Of a stretch of 35,745 nt of DNA, positions 16,053 through 24,257 are shown piece by piece. Location: positions 1 through 35,745 of the forward strand of contig JAIQFM010000021.1 of NCBI GenBank assembly GCA_020073285.1. Direction: 5' to 3'. The stretch comes from Terriglobia bacterium (GTDB lineage: Bacteria; Acidobacteriota; Terriglobia; Terriglobales; Acidobacteriaceae). Under the pieces are notes generated by a model that was not told the origin of the DNA, did no database searches, and worked only from the letters and a program-made list of their open reading frames with translations. How positions within the stretch are numbered: the stretch's first letter is position 1; each line of letters begins with the position of its first letter. The translations under genes were made by a program, and so were the position numbers.

Positions 16053-17396
16053 ATGGGATCGGTCGGATTAAACGTCAGTAGCGCGGCGCAGAGCGGCTCC
16101 GGAATCGACGTCCAAGGGATGGTCGACCAGGTTCTTTACGCTGAGCGCGCCCCCGAAAGAGATCTCCAAACACAGCAAGCACTCATTCAGTCGCAGAACA
16201 GCGCGCTCGCTGCCATCAATTCCAACCTGAAGGACCTGCAGACCAGCCTGCAATCGCTTACGGACATCAGCGGGCAATTCAACGGCAAGGCAGCATCGTC
16301 ATCCAACGCCAACCTGCTCACCGCCGGGGCGACGGCCTACGCGCAGGCTGGTTCTCATACGGTGAAGGTAACCTCATTGGCCGCCACTGGAACTTCCTAC
16401 ACCGATCCTCTTACCGACGGTAAGACGACGTTCACAACCGGCAGCTTCGACCTTCGACTAGGGACGGGAACGCCGGTCACGATCACGGTCGACTCCACCG
16501 ATAACACGCTGGATGGGATTGTATCCGCCATCAACTCGAAGGCGGTCGGTGTAACGGCGAGTGTTATTGCCGACGCGAACGGCGCCCGGTTGTCGCTGGT
16601 GGCAAATCAGAGCGGAGCCGCCGGCGACCTGACGATCACCAACGATTCCACCGGCCTGACATTCCACAAAGGCATTACCGGAGTGAATGCCGATCTAACC
16701 GTGGATGGGGTCCAGATCAGCAGTGCGAGTAACACCGTGGCCGGCGCGATCCCGGGCGTTACTCTGAGTCTAGTGAGCGCCGATCCGAACAGTTCGGTCA
16801 GCCTCAACGTCAAAGCCGACACGGACCAGGCGAATGCCGCAGTAGATGCATTCGTCAGCGCCTACAACAAGGCGATCCAGAGCGTTACCGCACAGTTCAA
16901 TTACGATCCCAATAGCGGAACCGCTCCGCCGCTCTTAAGCGATTCGACGCTGCGACTGGTGCAAGAGCAGCTCATGGGAGCAGTGTCCCACACGACCTCC
17001 GGTTCCGGGGGGATCTCGTCCCTGTACAGCCTCGGCATCACGGTAAATAACGACGGTACTCTCAGCGCCGACCATGCCAAACTCGATAACGCGCTGTCGT
17101 CGCAGTATGGCGACGTACAAACTTTTCTGCAGACCGCCAGCACAGGATTCGCGCAAAACTTCAACTCGGTAATGGAAGGCTTGACCGACACCGTGAATGG
17201 TCCGTTGAATGTCGAACTGACCGGCAACAATCAACTGATCAAGGACATCACGGGCCACATAGCCGACATCGAGGCGCGGATGCAAAACCGGCAGCAGGAG
17301 CTGCTCAACGAGTACAGCACGATCGATGCCACGCTCCGGCAGTTGCCGCTGCTCGTCCAGCAAATCAATAGCCAGCTTTCGAGTATCAACTCATGA
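16053..17396 (+). CDS. fliD: FliD, filament cap protein
   Basis: FliD caps the growing filament and promotes flagellin polymerisation. The 447-residue protein has the N-terminal family region (GSGIDVQGMVDQVLYAERAP at about 16-35, with a coiled coil after it), a central domain with repeated Ser/Thr-rich beta segments, and a C-terminal coiled coil (ADIEARMQNRQQELLNEYST) ending in LLVQQINSQLSSINS. The start ATG has GAAGGAGG close upstream. The stop overlaps the fliS start (ATGA). Confidence 0.96.
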   Translation: MGSVGLNVSSAAQSGSGIDVQGMVDQVLYAERAPERDLQTQQALIQSQNSALAAINSNLKDLQTSLQSLTDISGQFNGKAASSSNANLLTAGATAYAQAGSHTVKVTSLAATGTSYTDPLTDGKTTFTTGSFDLRLGTGTPVTITVDSTDNTLDGIVSAINSKAVGVTASVIADANGARLSLVANQSGAAGDLTITNDSTGLTFHKGITGVNADLTVDGVQISSASNTVAGAIPGVTLSLVSADPNSSVSLNVKADTDQANAAVDAFVSAYNKAIQSVTAQFNYDPNSGTAPPLLSDSTLRLVQEQLMGAVSHTTSGSGGISSLYSLGITVNNDGTLSADHAKLDNALSSQYGDVQTFLQTASTGFAQNFNSVMEGLTDTVNGPLNVELTGNNQLIKDITGHIADIEARMQNRQQELLNEYSTIDATLRQLPLLVQQINSQLSSINS

Positions 17397-17824
17397 ACCG
17401 GGCAGCTCAAGTTTACCGTCAACGGGCGGTCGAGACGGCCACGCCGGTCGGTCGCGTGGTGCTGCTGTACGGCACCGCCATCGCTTCCGTTCGCCGGGCG
17501 ATCGATGCGATCGCGGCCGCCGATGTGGAGAAGCGAGTCTCCGAGATGAACCACGTCCTCACCGTTCTGTCGGAACTCCAGGGCACTCTCGATTTTGAGC
17601 GCGGCGGAGAGGTGGCTCGTTCCCTCGACCGGTTCTACGAAGCTATGCGGTCGCGGGCGCTGGAAGGCAGCATGTATTCCTCCACCGAGATCTTGGAGCA
17701 TCTGGCGACTCAGCTTCATCAGATGCGCGAGGCATGGCAAACCGTCGATCGTGAGACCTTAGCCGCGGCCGTCAGGGCGAACGCTTCGGCCGCCGATGCG
17801 AAACGTCTTGAGGTCCGTCGATGA
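17393..17824 (+). CDS. fliS: FliS, flagellin export chaperone
   Basis: FliS binds the flagellin C-terminus and prevents early polymerisation. The 143-residue helical protein shows the family start (AAQVYRQRAVETATPVGRVV with LLYGTAI) and the fourth-helix region (LDRFYEAMRSRALEG). It overlaps fliD and the next gene by ATGA at both ends, so the three are translationally coupled. Confidence 0.94.
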   Translation: MNRAAQVYRQRAVETATPVGRVVLLYGTAIASVRRAIDAIAAADVEKRVSEMNHVLTVLSELQGTLDFERGGEVARSLDRFYEAMRSRALEGSMYSSTEILEHLATQLHQMREAWQTVDRETLAAAVRANASAADAKRLEVRR

Positions 17825-18168
17825 GCGGTGCGGCCGAAATCACCTTCGCGCATTCGAAACTAGAGGCTATTCTCGCGAAGTGGACGACGGGAGATTTGAC
17901 TACGCGACGCGATTATTCCTACGACGTGGCTGCCATCGAGAAGGTGGTCGCTGACTTCCAAGGCACAGTGGCGGCTCTCCGCCAGCATCAGCAAAGCGAG
18001 GAAATTAGGACGGCACTCGCGGCGTACGCTGGCACGTTGCAGCACCTCCAGTCCGAATTGCGAAGGATTGAATCGGAGTTGCTCGCGCGCCGCGGAGACC
18101 TGCTGGCACAGCGCGAGAAGCTAAACACGATTGGAAAGTGGACCGCCAGCTATAAGACGGTGCTCTGA
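17821..18168 (+). CDS. FliT-like small coiled-coil protein
   Basis: A 115-residue, mostly helical protein with no motif I can match firmly. It is Glu/Arg/Leu-rich with a probable coiled coil at about 55-100 (LQSELRRIESELLARRG). Its position directly after fliS, with an ATGA overlap, is the usual place of fliT, the FliD export chaperone, and its size agrees with that. FliT is therefore the best guess, by context and not by sequence identity. It is the last gene of the rightward operon and converges on flgL. Confidence 0.65.
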   Translation: MSGAAEITFAHSKLEAILAKWTTGDLTTRRDYSYDVAAIEKVVADFQGTVAALRQHQQSEEIRTALAAYAGTLQHLQSELRRIESELLARRGDLLAQREKLNTIGKWTASYKTVL

Positions 18169-18176
18169 CCGATTCC

Positions 18177-18190
18177 GGCGCACCTGCGCC
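18177..18190. terminator. Weak inverted repeat between convergent operons
   Basis: GGCGCA and TGCGCC flank two bases in the 55-base gap between the convergent FliT-like gene and flgL. It could act as a bidirectional transcription stop, but there is no T-run on either side, so the call is weak. Confidence 0.3.
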
Positions 18191-18223
18191 CTGGTTGTCC
18201 CTTCGACCCAGCTACGTTCGGAC

Positions 18224-19117
18224 TTACTTCAGGAAATCCAGAAGCGACAATTGCGAGATGCTGCTTGCCGCGGACAGGGCGGCCTGGCGGGCCAGGGTGG
18301 CCTGCTGCATCTGCACCACCGCGGCGCTCAGATCGACGCCAATAAGATCGTTCTCTCGCTGGCTCAGGTTAACTCGGTCGGTATCCAGGTACGTGTCCGT
18401 GGAATCGAGCTGCTTCAGTGCGTTGCCGTAGAACACCCGTTGAGAAGTGACCTGGTTAAATGCGCTCTGCACGCCGGCCAGGGCCGTCTTAATATCACCG
18501 TTGGACTGCAGGGCAGTGGAGAGCTGGTTCAATGCCTGGAACACATCCGCGGAAGGAGAGGAAAATATCTGGTCGCCAGGTACATTGGTGGCGATCGACT
18601 GCCCGGGTGCGATCTCGACCTGGTTAACGCCGTCATTACCCTGGAAAGCCACGCCGGACGTCTGGTTGGTATCGACCACGTATGGTTGGGTCAGGGCCTG
18701 CGTCCCTGAAAAAATGTAATTACCCTGATAAGTGGTGTTGGCCAGTGCCAGCACTTGATCGCGCACCTGAAGCACCTGGTTGGCCAGAACCTGGCGATTG
18801 GCGCTGGAGAGCGTAGCGTCTCCCCCTTGCGTTCCGTAGGAAATAGCTTGGTTCAATGCGCTGACCACCGAGTCAAGAGCCGATTGCCCGGCACTGAGGA
18901 TCCCCCGCACGTCGGACACGTTGTTCTTGAAGGTATCATTTTGCTGCTGACCCGCATGCACGCCGATCACCGACGCGGTGGCCGCGGGATCGTCCGAAGG
19001 AGCGTTAACGCGCTTCCCGCTCGACAGTTCAGTCAGAGCGTCGGCTTCGCGCTGCGTGGCTTGTTGCAAGCCAAAGAGGGTGGAAGCGGTCAAGTCGGGA
19101 TTGATGCGGAGCGTCAT
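18224..19117 (-). CDS. flgL: FlgL, hook-filament junction protein
   Basis: FlgL joins hook and filament above FlgK. The 297-residue protein has a flagellin-like N-terminus (RINPDLTASTLFGLQQATQ, LSSGKRVNAPSDDPAA) and a C-terminal helix of the same family (LSAAVVQMQQATLARQAALS). The segment GNYIFSGTQALTQPY at about 130-145 is characteristic of FlgL. The ATG overlaps the flgK stop (ATGA). It is the last gene of the flgM-flgN-flgK-flgL operon. Confidence 0.96.
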   Translation of the reverse strand: MTLRINPDLTASTLFGLQQATQREADALTELSSGKRVNAPSDDPAATASVIGVHAGQQQNDTFKNNVSDVRGILSAGQSALDSVVSALNQAISYGTQGGDATLSSANRQVLANQVLQVRDQVLALANTTYQGNYIFSGTQALTQPYVVDTNQTSGVAFQGNDGVNQVEIAPGQSIATNVPGDQIFSSPSADVFQALNQLSTALQSNGDIKTALAGVQSAFNQVTSQRVFYGNALKQLDSTDTYLDTDRVNLSQRENDLIGVDLSAAVVQMQQATLARQAALSAASSISQLSLLDFLK

Positions 19118-20502
19118 GAAACGGCGGTGCCTCCTCCCAAGTTGATGGTGACGGCGGTCAGACTGTTCAGAATGTTGACAACTTGAGCGGCGGCCTCATA
19201 GGCCCGTTGGAACTTGATCAGATTGGCCGCTTCTTCGTCCAGAGACACCCCTGAAATCGAGCTGCGCTGCTGCTGAAGTTGCTGGAGAACGAGGTTCTGA
19301 GCATCGTGCTCCGCCGACGCGCTGGAGATTTCCATGCCCATCTGTGAGACCGCGGTTGCATAGAAATCGAGGGGATTTTTCAAATTGACGATCGGCTGGG
19401 ACTGAAGCTTGGCCAGGGCGACGGCGTTCCGGTTGTCTCCGGGTGTGCCGTCGCTGCTCGCTGCCACTTGGGCCGGATCGGTGATCGCCACCGCCATCTG
19501 CAACGCGGCGCCGTTGACGCCGGCGGGTGGATCCAAAAACAGGTTCTGGTTGGTGTTTCCATTCTGATCGTAGCCGCTTTTGTGAGCGGCATTGACGGCG
19601 TTGGAGAGATCGGCGGCGAGCTGGTCAAGCTGGTTGGACATGGCGGCAATGCCCGAATCGCGTGCCTGGATGAGGCCGCCCAGTTTGCCCGCGGTCACAG
19701 CGCTCGTGATGTCCTGGTTCTGCATGAAGACATGCTGCGTGCCGCGAGTGGGATCGGTTTGCACGGTAAGCGCCATGCTCTGTTGTCCGACCACCAGGGC
19801 AGTGCCATTCGCGGAGGTCAGCGTCAAGGTGCCGTCGGTTGCGTCGGTGATGGAGATATTGATTTCGCCCGAAAGTTGTTGGATCAGCGACATGCGCTGG
19901 TCCTGCAGCACATTGGTGTCAGCGCCCGCCCCAGCTTGGCCGATCTTGGCATTCAGGGTTGCGATCTGCTGAGTGAGGTTATTGATATCGGAGACCGTGG
20001 ATTGAACACTCTGGTCGATGCTTGTCCGAATCGAGGAAAGATTTCGCGCAGCACTGTTGAAGCCGCTGGCCAGTTGCTGGGCAGAGCTCAGCACGCCTTG
20101 GCGCAGTGCCGCGTTCGTCGGATCGGCCGAGAGGGCAGTGAAGCTGTTGAAGAATGCGGTGAGGGCCGACTGCAAGCCGGTCCCTTGCGCCTCGTTGAAG
20201 ATGGCCTCCGCCTGTTGCATGGGGCCTAGATAGGCCTCCAACTGCGATTGTTGCTGTGTTTCCTCCCCGATGCGGTATTCCAATACAGAGTCGCGGACAC
20301 TCTCGATGCGCTGCAGGTCCACCCCATCGCCGAATTCCAAGTTGCCTAATTGGATGGCAGGCTGCTCGCTCACCACCGCGCGCTCGCGCGTGTACCCCGG
20401 GGTATTTTGGTTCGCGATGTTATTGCTGGTGGTATTGAGTTCGCCTTGGGCGGTGCGCAGGGCGTTCAGTGCGATGGAAAGCCCCCCAAACAAGCTCGAC
20501 AT
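19114..20502 (-). CDS. flgK: FlgK, hook-associated protein 1
   Basis: FlgK is the first hook-filament junction protein. The 462-residue product starts with the axial-protein signature (ALNALRTAQGELNTTSNNIA then NTPGYTRERAVV), has the FlgK-typical coiled coil and DLSNAVNAAHKSGYDQNG at about 295-315, and ends with the conserved C-terminal helix (EEAANLIKFQRAYEAAAQVV). It starts one base after the flgN stop and overlaps flgL. Confidence 0.97.
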   Translation of the reverse strand: MSSLFGGLSIALNALRTAQGELNTTSNNIANQNTPGYTRERAVVSEQPAIQLGNLEFGDGVDLQRIESVRDSVLEYRIGEETQQQSQLEAYLGPMQQAEAIFNEAQGTGLQSALTAFFNSFTALSADPTNAALRQGVLSSAQQLASGFNSAARNLSSIRTSIDQSVQSTVSDINNLTQQIATLNAKIGQAGAGADTNVLQDQRMSLIQQLSGEINISITDATDGTLTLTSANGTALVVGQQSMALTVQTDPTRGTQHVFMQNQDITSAVTAGKLGGLIQARDSGIAAMSNQLDQLAADLSNAVNAAHKSGYDQNGNTNQNLFLDPPAGVNGAALQMAVAITDPAQVAASSDGTPGDNRNAVALAKLQSQPIVNLKNPLDFYATAVSQMGMEISSASAEHDAQNLVLQQLQQQRSSISGVSLDEEAANLIKFQRAYEAAAQVVNILNSLTAVTINLGGGTAVS

Positions 20503-20503
20503 T

Positions 20504-21022
20504 CTACGCTCCAGTCGCTGGTGTGCCGCTCGAGGGACGTTGGTAGGTTCCCTGGGCGCCCGTGATCACGTTTTGCATGATGGTGGCGAGCCGGTCCGAG
20601 CGGCGGATCAGTTGCCCGTGGATGCGGTTCAGGTGTCGCACCTCCGCTTGCGCTTCGGCCACATTGTCCATCAGTGAGACCATGCGCTCATAAAGTCGCG
20701 GGTCGATCCGGTGCAACAGTTCGGAGATGTGAGAGTTGGAGCAGTTTTCCACGATGGCGCTGCTTAGGTGTTTCCAGCGGCGGATGAAGAACCGCAGTTC
20801 AGAACAGAGCGCCTGCTGGTTCGCGGTGAGGCAGACAATGCCATCCAGATCGAGTTTTGTGTAGACTTCGAACCCCTGAGTCAGGCTGGACGAGATGGAG
20901 CGGAGTGCTCCCAGGCCATCTTCCAAGGCTTGGATCAATTCGCCTGCCAGCTCCGCCGCGCGCTGCGGAGAGTCGAGGTCCTGACCGCCAGATTTGTTGT
21001 TGTCGGCAAGTTCCGGGCTCAT
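20504..21022 (-). CDS. flgN: FlgN-like export chaperone
   Basis: A 172-residue, largely helical protein. Sequence similarity to FlgN is modest: a long N-terminal helix (LAGELIQALEDGLGALRSIS) and a C-terminal helical stretch with NRIHGQLIRRSDRLATIMQN. The assignment leans on position between flgM and flgK, where the FlgK/FlgL chaperone gene normally lies. ATG 21022 is preferred over an adjacent TTG; GGAAA lies 7-10 bases upstream. Confidence 0.72.
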   Translation of the reverse strand: MSPELADNNKSGGQDLDSPQRAAELAGELIQALEDGLGALRSISSSLTQGFEVYTKLDLDGIVCLTANQQALCSELRFFIRRWKHLSSAIVENCSNSHISELLHRIDPRLYERMVSLMDNVAEAQAEVRHLNRIHGQLIRRSDRLATIMQNVITGAQGTYQRPSSGTPATGA

Positions 21023-21067
21023 CAATGAGTTTCCAACGCTTTCCGAGCGCGCGTCTTACAACTCCAA

Positions 21068-21355
21068 TCAGTGCCCCTTTGCGAAGAACGTATTGAACAT
21101 GGCGTCCGCCACCGCGGAGTTGCTCACGTGATAACGATCCTGCAAGATCGTCTCGCGAAGTGACGCCACGCGCTCTTGCCGTATATCAGGAAGCTGAGCG
21201 GAATCCTTTACGAGCTTCTGCACAACAGAGGAAAACTGGGAATCGTCCTGCACTGCAGCCGGCGCTGGCGCGTCGACAGCGCGGCCGTTTGATCTCTCGG
21301 ACAGCCGTTCGGGTTCGAAGCCCCTGCTTGAAGGTCCTGTGGGTTCGATCTTCAT
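21068..21355 (-). CDS. flgM: FlgM, anti-sigma-28 factor
   Basis: FlgM holds FliA inactive until the hook is complete, then is exported. The 95-residue protein starts MKIEPTG and has a disordered N-terminal half. The C-terminal FliA-binding region is recognisable (QERVASLRETILQDRYHVSN followed by VADAMF). The ATG has GGGAGG upstream. It is the first gene after the sigma-28 promoter at 21380-21407, so FliA activates its own inhibitor, as in the standard circuit. Confidence 0.92.
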   Translation of the reverse strand: MKIEPTGPSSRGFEPERLSERSNGRAVDAPAPAAVQDDSQFSSVVQKLVKDSAQLPDIRQERVASLRETILQDRYHVSNSAVADAMFNTFFAKGH

Positions 21356-21379
21356 ATGCTGCCTCCCGTGCTACTTCAG

Positions 21380-21407
21380 ATATCGGCTGTTCCCTAAGAA
21401 AGCTTTA
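21380..21407 (-). promoter_or_regulatory. flgM: Sigma-28 (FliA) promoter of flgM-flgN-flgK-flgL
   Basis: Read leftward, TAAAGCTT then GCCGATAT, with 16 bases between TAAA and GCCG. Seven of eight -10 bases match the consensus. The flgM ATG follows 25 bases after the -10 element, so the leader is very short. Confidence 0.8.
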
Positions 21408-21410
21408 ATC

Positions 21411-21423
21411 GGTTCCTAGAACC
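21411..21423. repeat. Inverted repeat next to the flgM promoter
   Basis: GGTTC and GAACC flank CTA, 3 bases upstream of the -35 element of the flgM promoter and downstream of flgJ. It may be a regulator site or part of a flgJ terminator; no T-run is present. Confidence 0.35.
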
Positions 21424-21501
21424 ATCTCCTGGGCTCTTGCACGCCGAATACCAATCCGGGAGGAGCATCTGCCATGCTGGCGTGGGCCGCAAAATCTCAA
21501 A

Positions 21502-21825
21502 TTACAGGGCTTTTTGCTGCGAAGGCGGTGCTGATGTCTCAGATTTGTCCAACGCACGGACAATGAGCTTTGCGATTCCTAATCCGCCGGCACGTGCCAA
21601 GGCCGACGACACGGCTTGGATGCCTAAATCACTCAAGGTTTCGCCGGCCCCGCTGTCGTCCGCGCCTGCGACCGTGGTTTTCATCGATTTCCAGAGCGAA
21701 CTCAGCAATATGGATTCGAATTCGCTCGCCGCCTTGCGCAACTTCAAACGGCTCGCGCTCTGGCCGGGAGCGGGCTGGGTCGCGGTTGGGTTGGAGATAC
21801 CTCCGGTCTGCAACGAAACGTTCAC
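21502..21825 (-). CDS. flgJ: FlgJ-type rod-binding protein without muramidase domain
   Basis: A 107-residue protein corresponding only to the N-terminal rod-binding domain of FlgJ: LRKAASEFESILLSSLWKSM at about 28-47 is the family core. The peptidoglycan hydrolase domain found in enterobacterial FlgJ is absent; such short forms are common, with a separate enzyme opening the wall. The start is GTG, directly abutting the flgI TAG, with GAGGTG within the end of flgI as ribosome-binding site. It is the last gene of the long leftward operon. Confidence 0.88.
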   Translation of the reverse strand: MNVSLQTGGISNPTATQPAPGQSASRLKLRKAASEFESILLSSLWKSMKTTVAGADDSGAGETLSDLGIQAVSSALARAGGLGIAKLIVRALDKSETSAPPSQQKAL

Positions 21826-22941
21826 CTACATCACCTCCAATTCAGCATTGAGTGCTCCCGCCGCCTGGATGGCTTGCAGGATGGCAACAACATCACGTGC
21901 CGTGGCCCCGATCGCCTGGAGACCTCGAACCAGGTCTTCAACGGTCGCTCCTTCCGCCAGCTCGATGCGCCGGGTCGACTGTTCCTGAGTGCGAACTTGA
22001 GTGTCTGGCACAACCTGCGTCTGTCCAGTCGAGAGCGGCGCAGGCTGTGAGACTTGGTACTGTGTGCTCACCTCGATTTCCAGCGATCCATGGAGTATGG
22101 AAACAGGCGAAAGTCTCACATCTCGTCCGAGAACCACGGTACCCGTCCTCTCGTTGACTACGACCTTGGCCGTGGTGTGGACTTCGATGGGAAGCTCTTG
22201 AATGCGGGCCAGGAGTTCGGTGGTGTCGGCGATCCCCGCGTCCGCGACGGTCACTTCCACGCGGCGGCTGTCGATTGCCCGTGCCACGTTTCGATTCAAT
22301 TCGCGATTCACGGCAGCGGCAAGGTCGTGCGCCGTGGAGAAATCCGGGTCACGGAGCAAGAATGAAATGGTTGGCATGGTGCGCAAGTTTACGACCAAGC
22401 CTTTCTCGACAATTGCGCCACCGGGAATCCGTCCTACCGTCGGATGGTTCAGAGTCTTTGAGTTTCCCGGAACGCCGGCCGAGTAGCCGCCCACCGCTAC
22501 CGGGCCCTGCGCTGCCGCATACGTCTCTCCGTTGGCGGCATACAGGGGTGTAAGGAGCAGGAGGCCGCCATCAAGACTCTTGGCGTCTCCCATGGACGAG
22601 ACGGTCACATCGATCTGCATGCCCGAGCTCGAGAACGGAGGAAGTGTGGCGGTCACGAATACGGCGGCCACGTTGTTGACCCGGATGGCTGTCGCCGGCA
22701 CTTGCACCCCGAGGCGCTGCAACATGTTCGCCAGCGTTTGAGTGGAGAACACGGTCTGGCGGCGGTCGCCGGTGCCATTCAGTCCGACCACTAGCCCGTA
22801 GCCGATCAGCGGATTCGGCCGGATCCCCTCGATCGTTGCTACGTCCTTGACCCGAGGCCGGCTTGGTGCGACGGCCAGGGAAGAGTTCGCACCCAGGAGC
22901 ACAAGCAGGGCAGTCGCGGCGAAAGATGTCACTCTGGACAT
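21826..22941 (-). CDS. flgI: FlgI, flagellar P-ring protein
   Basis: FlgI forms the periplasmic P-ring around the rod. The 371-residue protein has a signal peptide (ending near SSLAVA at about 24), followed by the very conserved VKDVATIEGIRPNPLIGYGL and LNGTGDR. Other family segments include NVAAVFVTATLPPF and VVNERTGTVVLGRDVRLSPV. Length equals the family norm. It follows flgH by 11 bases. Its presence shows a periplasm and outer-membrane-type envelope. Confidence 0.98.
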   Translation of the reverse strand: MSRVTSFAATALLVLLGANSSLAVAPSRPRVKDVATIEGIRPNPLIGYGLVVGLNGTGDRRQTVFSTQTLANMLQRLGVQVPATAIRVNNVAAVFVTATLPPFSSSGMQIDVTVSSMGDAKSLDGGLLLLTPLYAANGETYAAAQGPVAVGGYSAGVPGNSKTLNHPTVGRIPGGAIVEKGLVVNLRTMPTISFLLRDPDFSTAHDLAAAVNRELNRNVARAIDSRRVEVTVADAGIADTTELLARIQELPIEVHTTAKVVVNERTGTVVLGRDVRLSPVSILHGSLEIEVSTQYQVSQPAPLSTGQTQVVPDTQVRTQEQSTRRIELAEGATVEDLVRGLQAIGATARDVVAILQAIQAAGALNAELEVM

Positions 22942-22952
22942 GATCGGTAGCC

Positions 22953-23654
22953 TCAGAACGTCAGAAGTCGGAGCAGAAGACGGACAATCGGATTCGGTGG
23001 GCGGACAGCGTCGCTCACAACGCCCTTGCCTTTAAGTTCAACCTGCAGGTCAGACAGGGAACTGGACGGAATGGAATTGTCCGGACCGATATCGCCGGCG
23101 CGCACGATGCCGCGAAGCACCGCCTCCTGACGTTGGCTATTCACCTCCACCTGGCGGCTGGCTTCGATCATCAGGTTGCCGTTGGGATACACCTGGATGA
23201 CGCGACCGGTCAGGGTGGTCGTCACATGCGTGCTGGAGGAGGTAGCCGCATCCCCGCTCAGGCTTGTCCCGGCCTGCGCCGTAAACAGGTGTTGAAGACG
23301 ATTGGTCGCGGCCAATTGCCCGACCAGACCGCTGATGCCAGAATCCGTTTGAAACTTCCGATCGGACTTTAGACTTCCGTCGGAAGTCGCCGTGGTGTTC
23401 TCGATGATGCGGATGGTAACCAGATCGTTGACCTTCCGCGCCTTATAGTCGCTGGCAAGATTGCCGATGCCGCTGACGGGTACCCACAAGCTTCCCAGCG
23501 TCGGCGGCGGCGGTTCTTGCGTCGCAATGTACGGTGTGGTGGCAATGGCGTGGTCCGTTTTTTTCTTGCGCGCCGATACCGGTGTGGCCGAGGCCAGGAG
23601 CATCAAGATGATCGCCATCAGGGCTGCGGAGTACGACGTCCTTCTCGGAGTCAT
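22953..23654 (-). CDS. flgH: FlgH, flagellar L-ring protein
   Basis: FlgH forms the outer-membrane L-ring. The 233-residue product has a signal peptide (about 1-28, ending TPVSA) and the conserved core KVNDLVTIRIIENTTATSDG and LTGRVIQVYPNGNLMIEASR, then VLRGIVRAGDIGPDNSIPSS. Most FlgH proteins are lipoproteins, but no Cys-containing lipobox is visible here; cleavage would leave ARKKK instead. The start overlaps the flgA stop (ATGA). Confidence 0.96.
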   Translation of the reverse strand: MTPRRTSYSAALMAIILMLLASATPVSARKKKTDHAIATTPYIATQEPPPPTLGSLWVPVSGIGNLASDYKARKVNDLVTIRIIENTTATSDGSLKSDRKFQTDSGISGLVGQLAATNRLQHLFTAQAGTSLSGDAATSSSTHVTTTLTGRVIQVYPNGNLMIEASRQVEVNSQRQEAVLRGIVRAGDIGPDNSIPSSSLSDLQVELKGKGVVSDAVRPPNPIVRLLLRLLTF

Positions 23655-24253
23655 TGCAGGACCGCCTTCAGGAATTGTCTATTGAGGATTTCTGCCACGT
23701 AGATCTTTTTGCTCTGTGGATCGACTACCCGTATTTTTTCGCCTGCCGCGCCCGACCCCAGGCACAGCGCGGGAACGGTGAACTGAAACCCGCGCCCTTG
23801 CACGATCAGCGTGCGCCTTTGCCCGGCGCGGATGACGGGCGGGCGTTTCGCCGCAGGCGGAGCAGGCCGCAGCATGATCTCCGGGTTTTCAGGTATCTGG
23901 GCAATGGCCTGGAACGGCGGATGAGGCGGCGTTCCAGCAACACCGAAGAGGAAGACCACGCGCCGCAGGCGTTGGTCGAACTTGACGTCCTTCACCGTTA
24001 CTTGCTGGCCGGGCCTGAGCTCTACCGCCGTTTGCACCCGCAGATCGGTCACGGTCGTCCGGACTCCGCGCTTGGCCAGGGCATCATTGGCTAGGGGAAT
24101 GAGCTCCGCTGGGGTAAGCGCTTGTGTGCGGTTCGCCAGGACGACGCTGCTCCCCCTGTCCAATGCGCGCGGATGTACTGTCGCGCGGCTTGCAGCCATG
24201 ACCGGACATACCGCCAGGACCGTGGCCATCAGGATTTGAAAGGGCGCTCGCAC
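23651..24253 (-). CDS. flgA: FlgA, P-ring assembly chaperone
   Basis: FlgA is the periplasmic chaperone for P-ring assembly. The 200-residue protein has a signal peptide (about 1-21) and a C-terminal SAF-like/FlgA domain (VIRAGQRRTLIVQGRGFQFT, GEKIRVVDPQSKKIYVAEI). The start is GTG, 4 bases after the flgG stop, with AGGTAA as the ribosome-binding site spanning that stop. The N-terminal half is poorly conserved, as usual for the family. It lies between flgG and flgH. Confidence 0.9.
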   Translation of the reverse strand: MRAPFQILMATVLAVCPVMAASRATVHPRALDRGSSVVLANRTQALTPAELIPLANDALAKRGVRTTVTDLRVQTAVELRPGQQVTVKDVKFDQRLRRVVFLFGVAGTPPHPPFQAIAQIPENPEIMLRPAPPAAKRPPVIRAGQRRTLIVQGRGFQFTVPALCLGSGAAGEKIRVVDPQSKKIYVAEILNRQFLKAVLQ

Positions 24254-24257
24254 CGGC

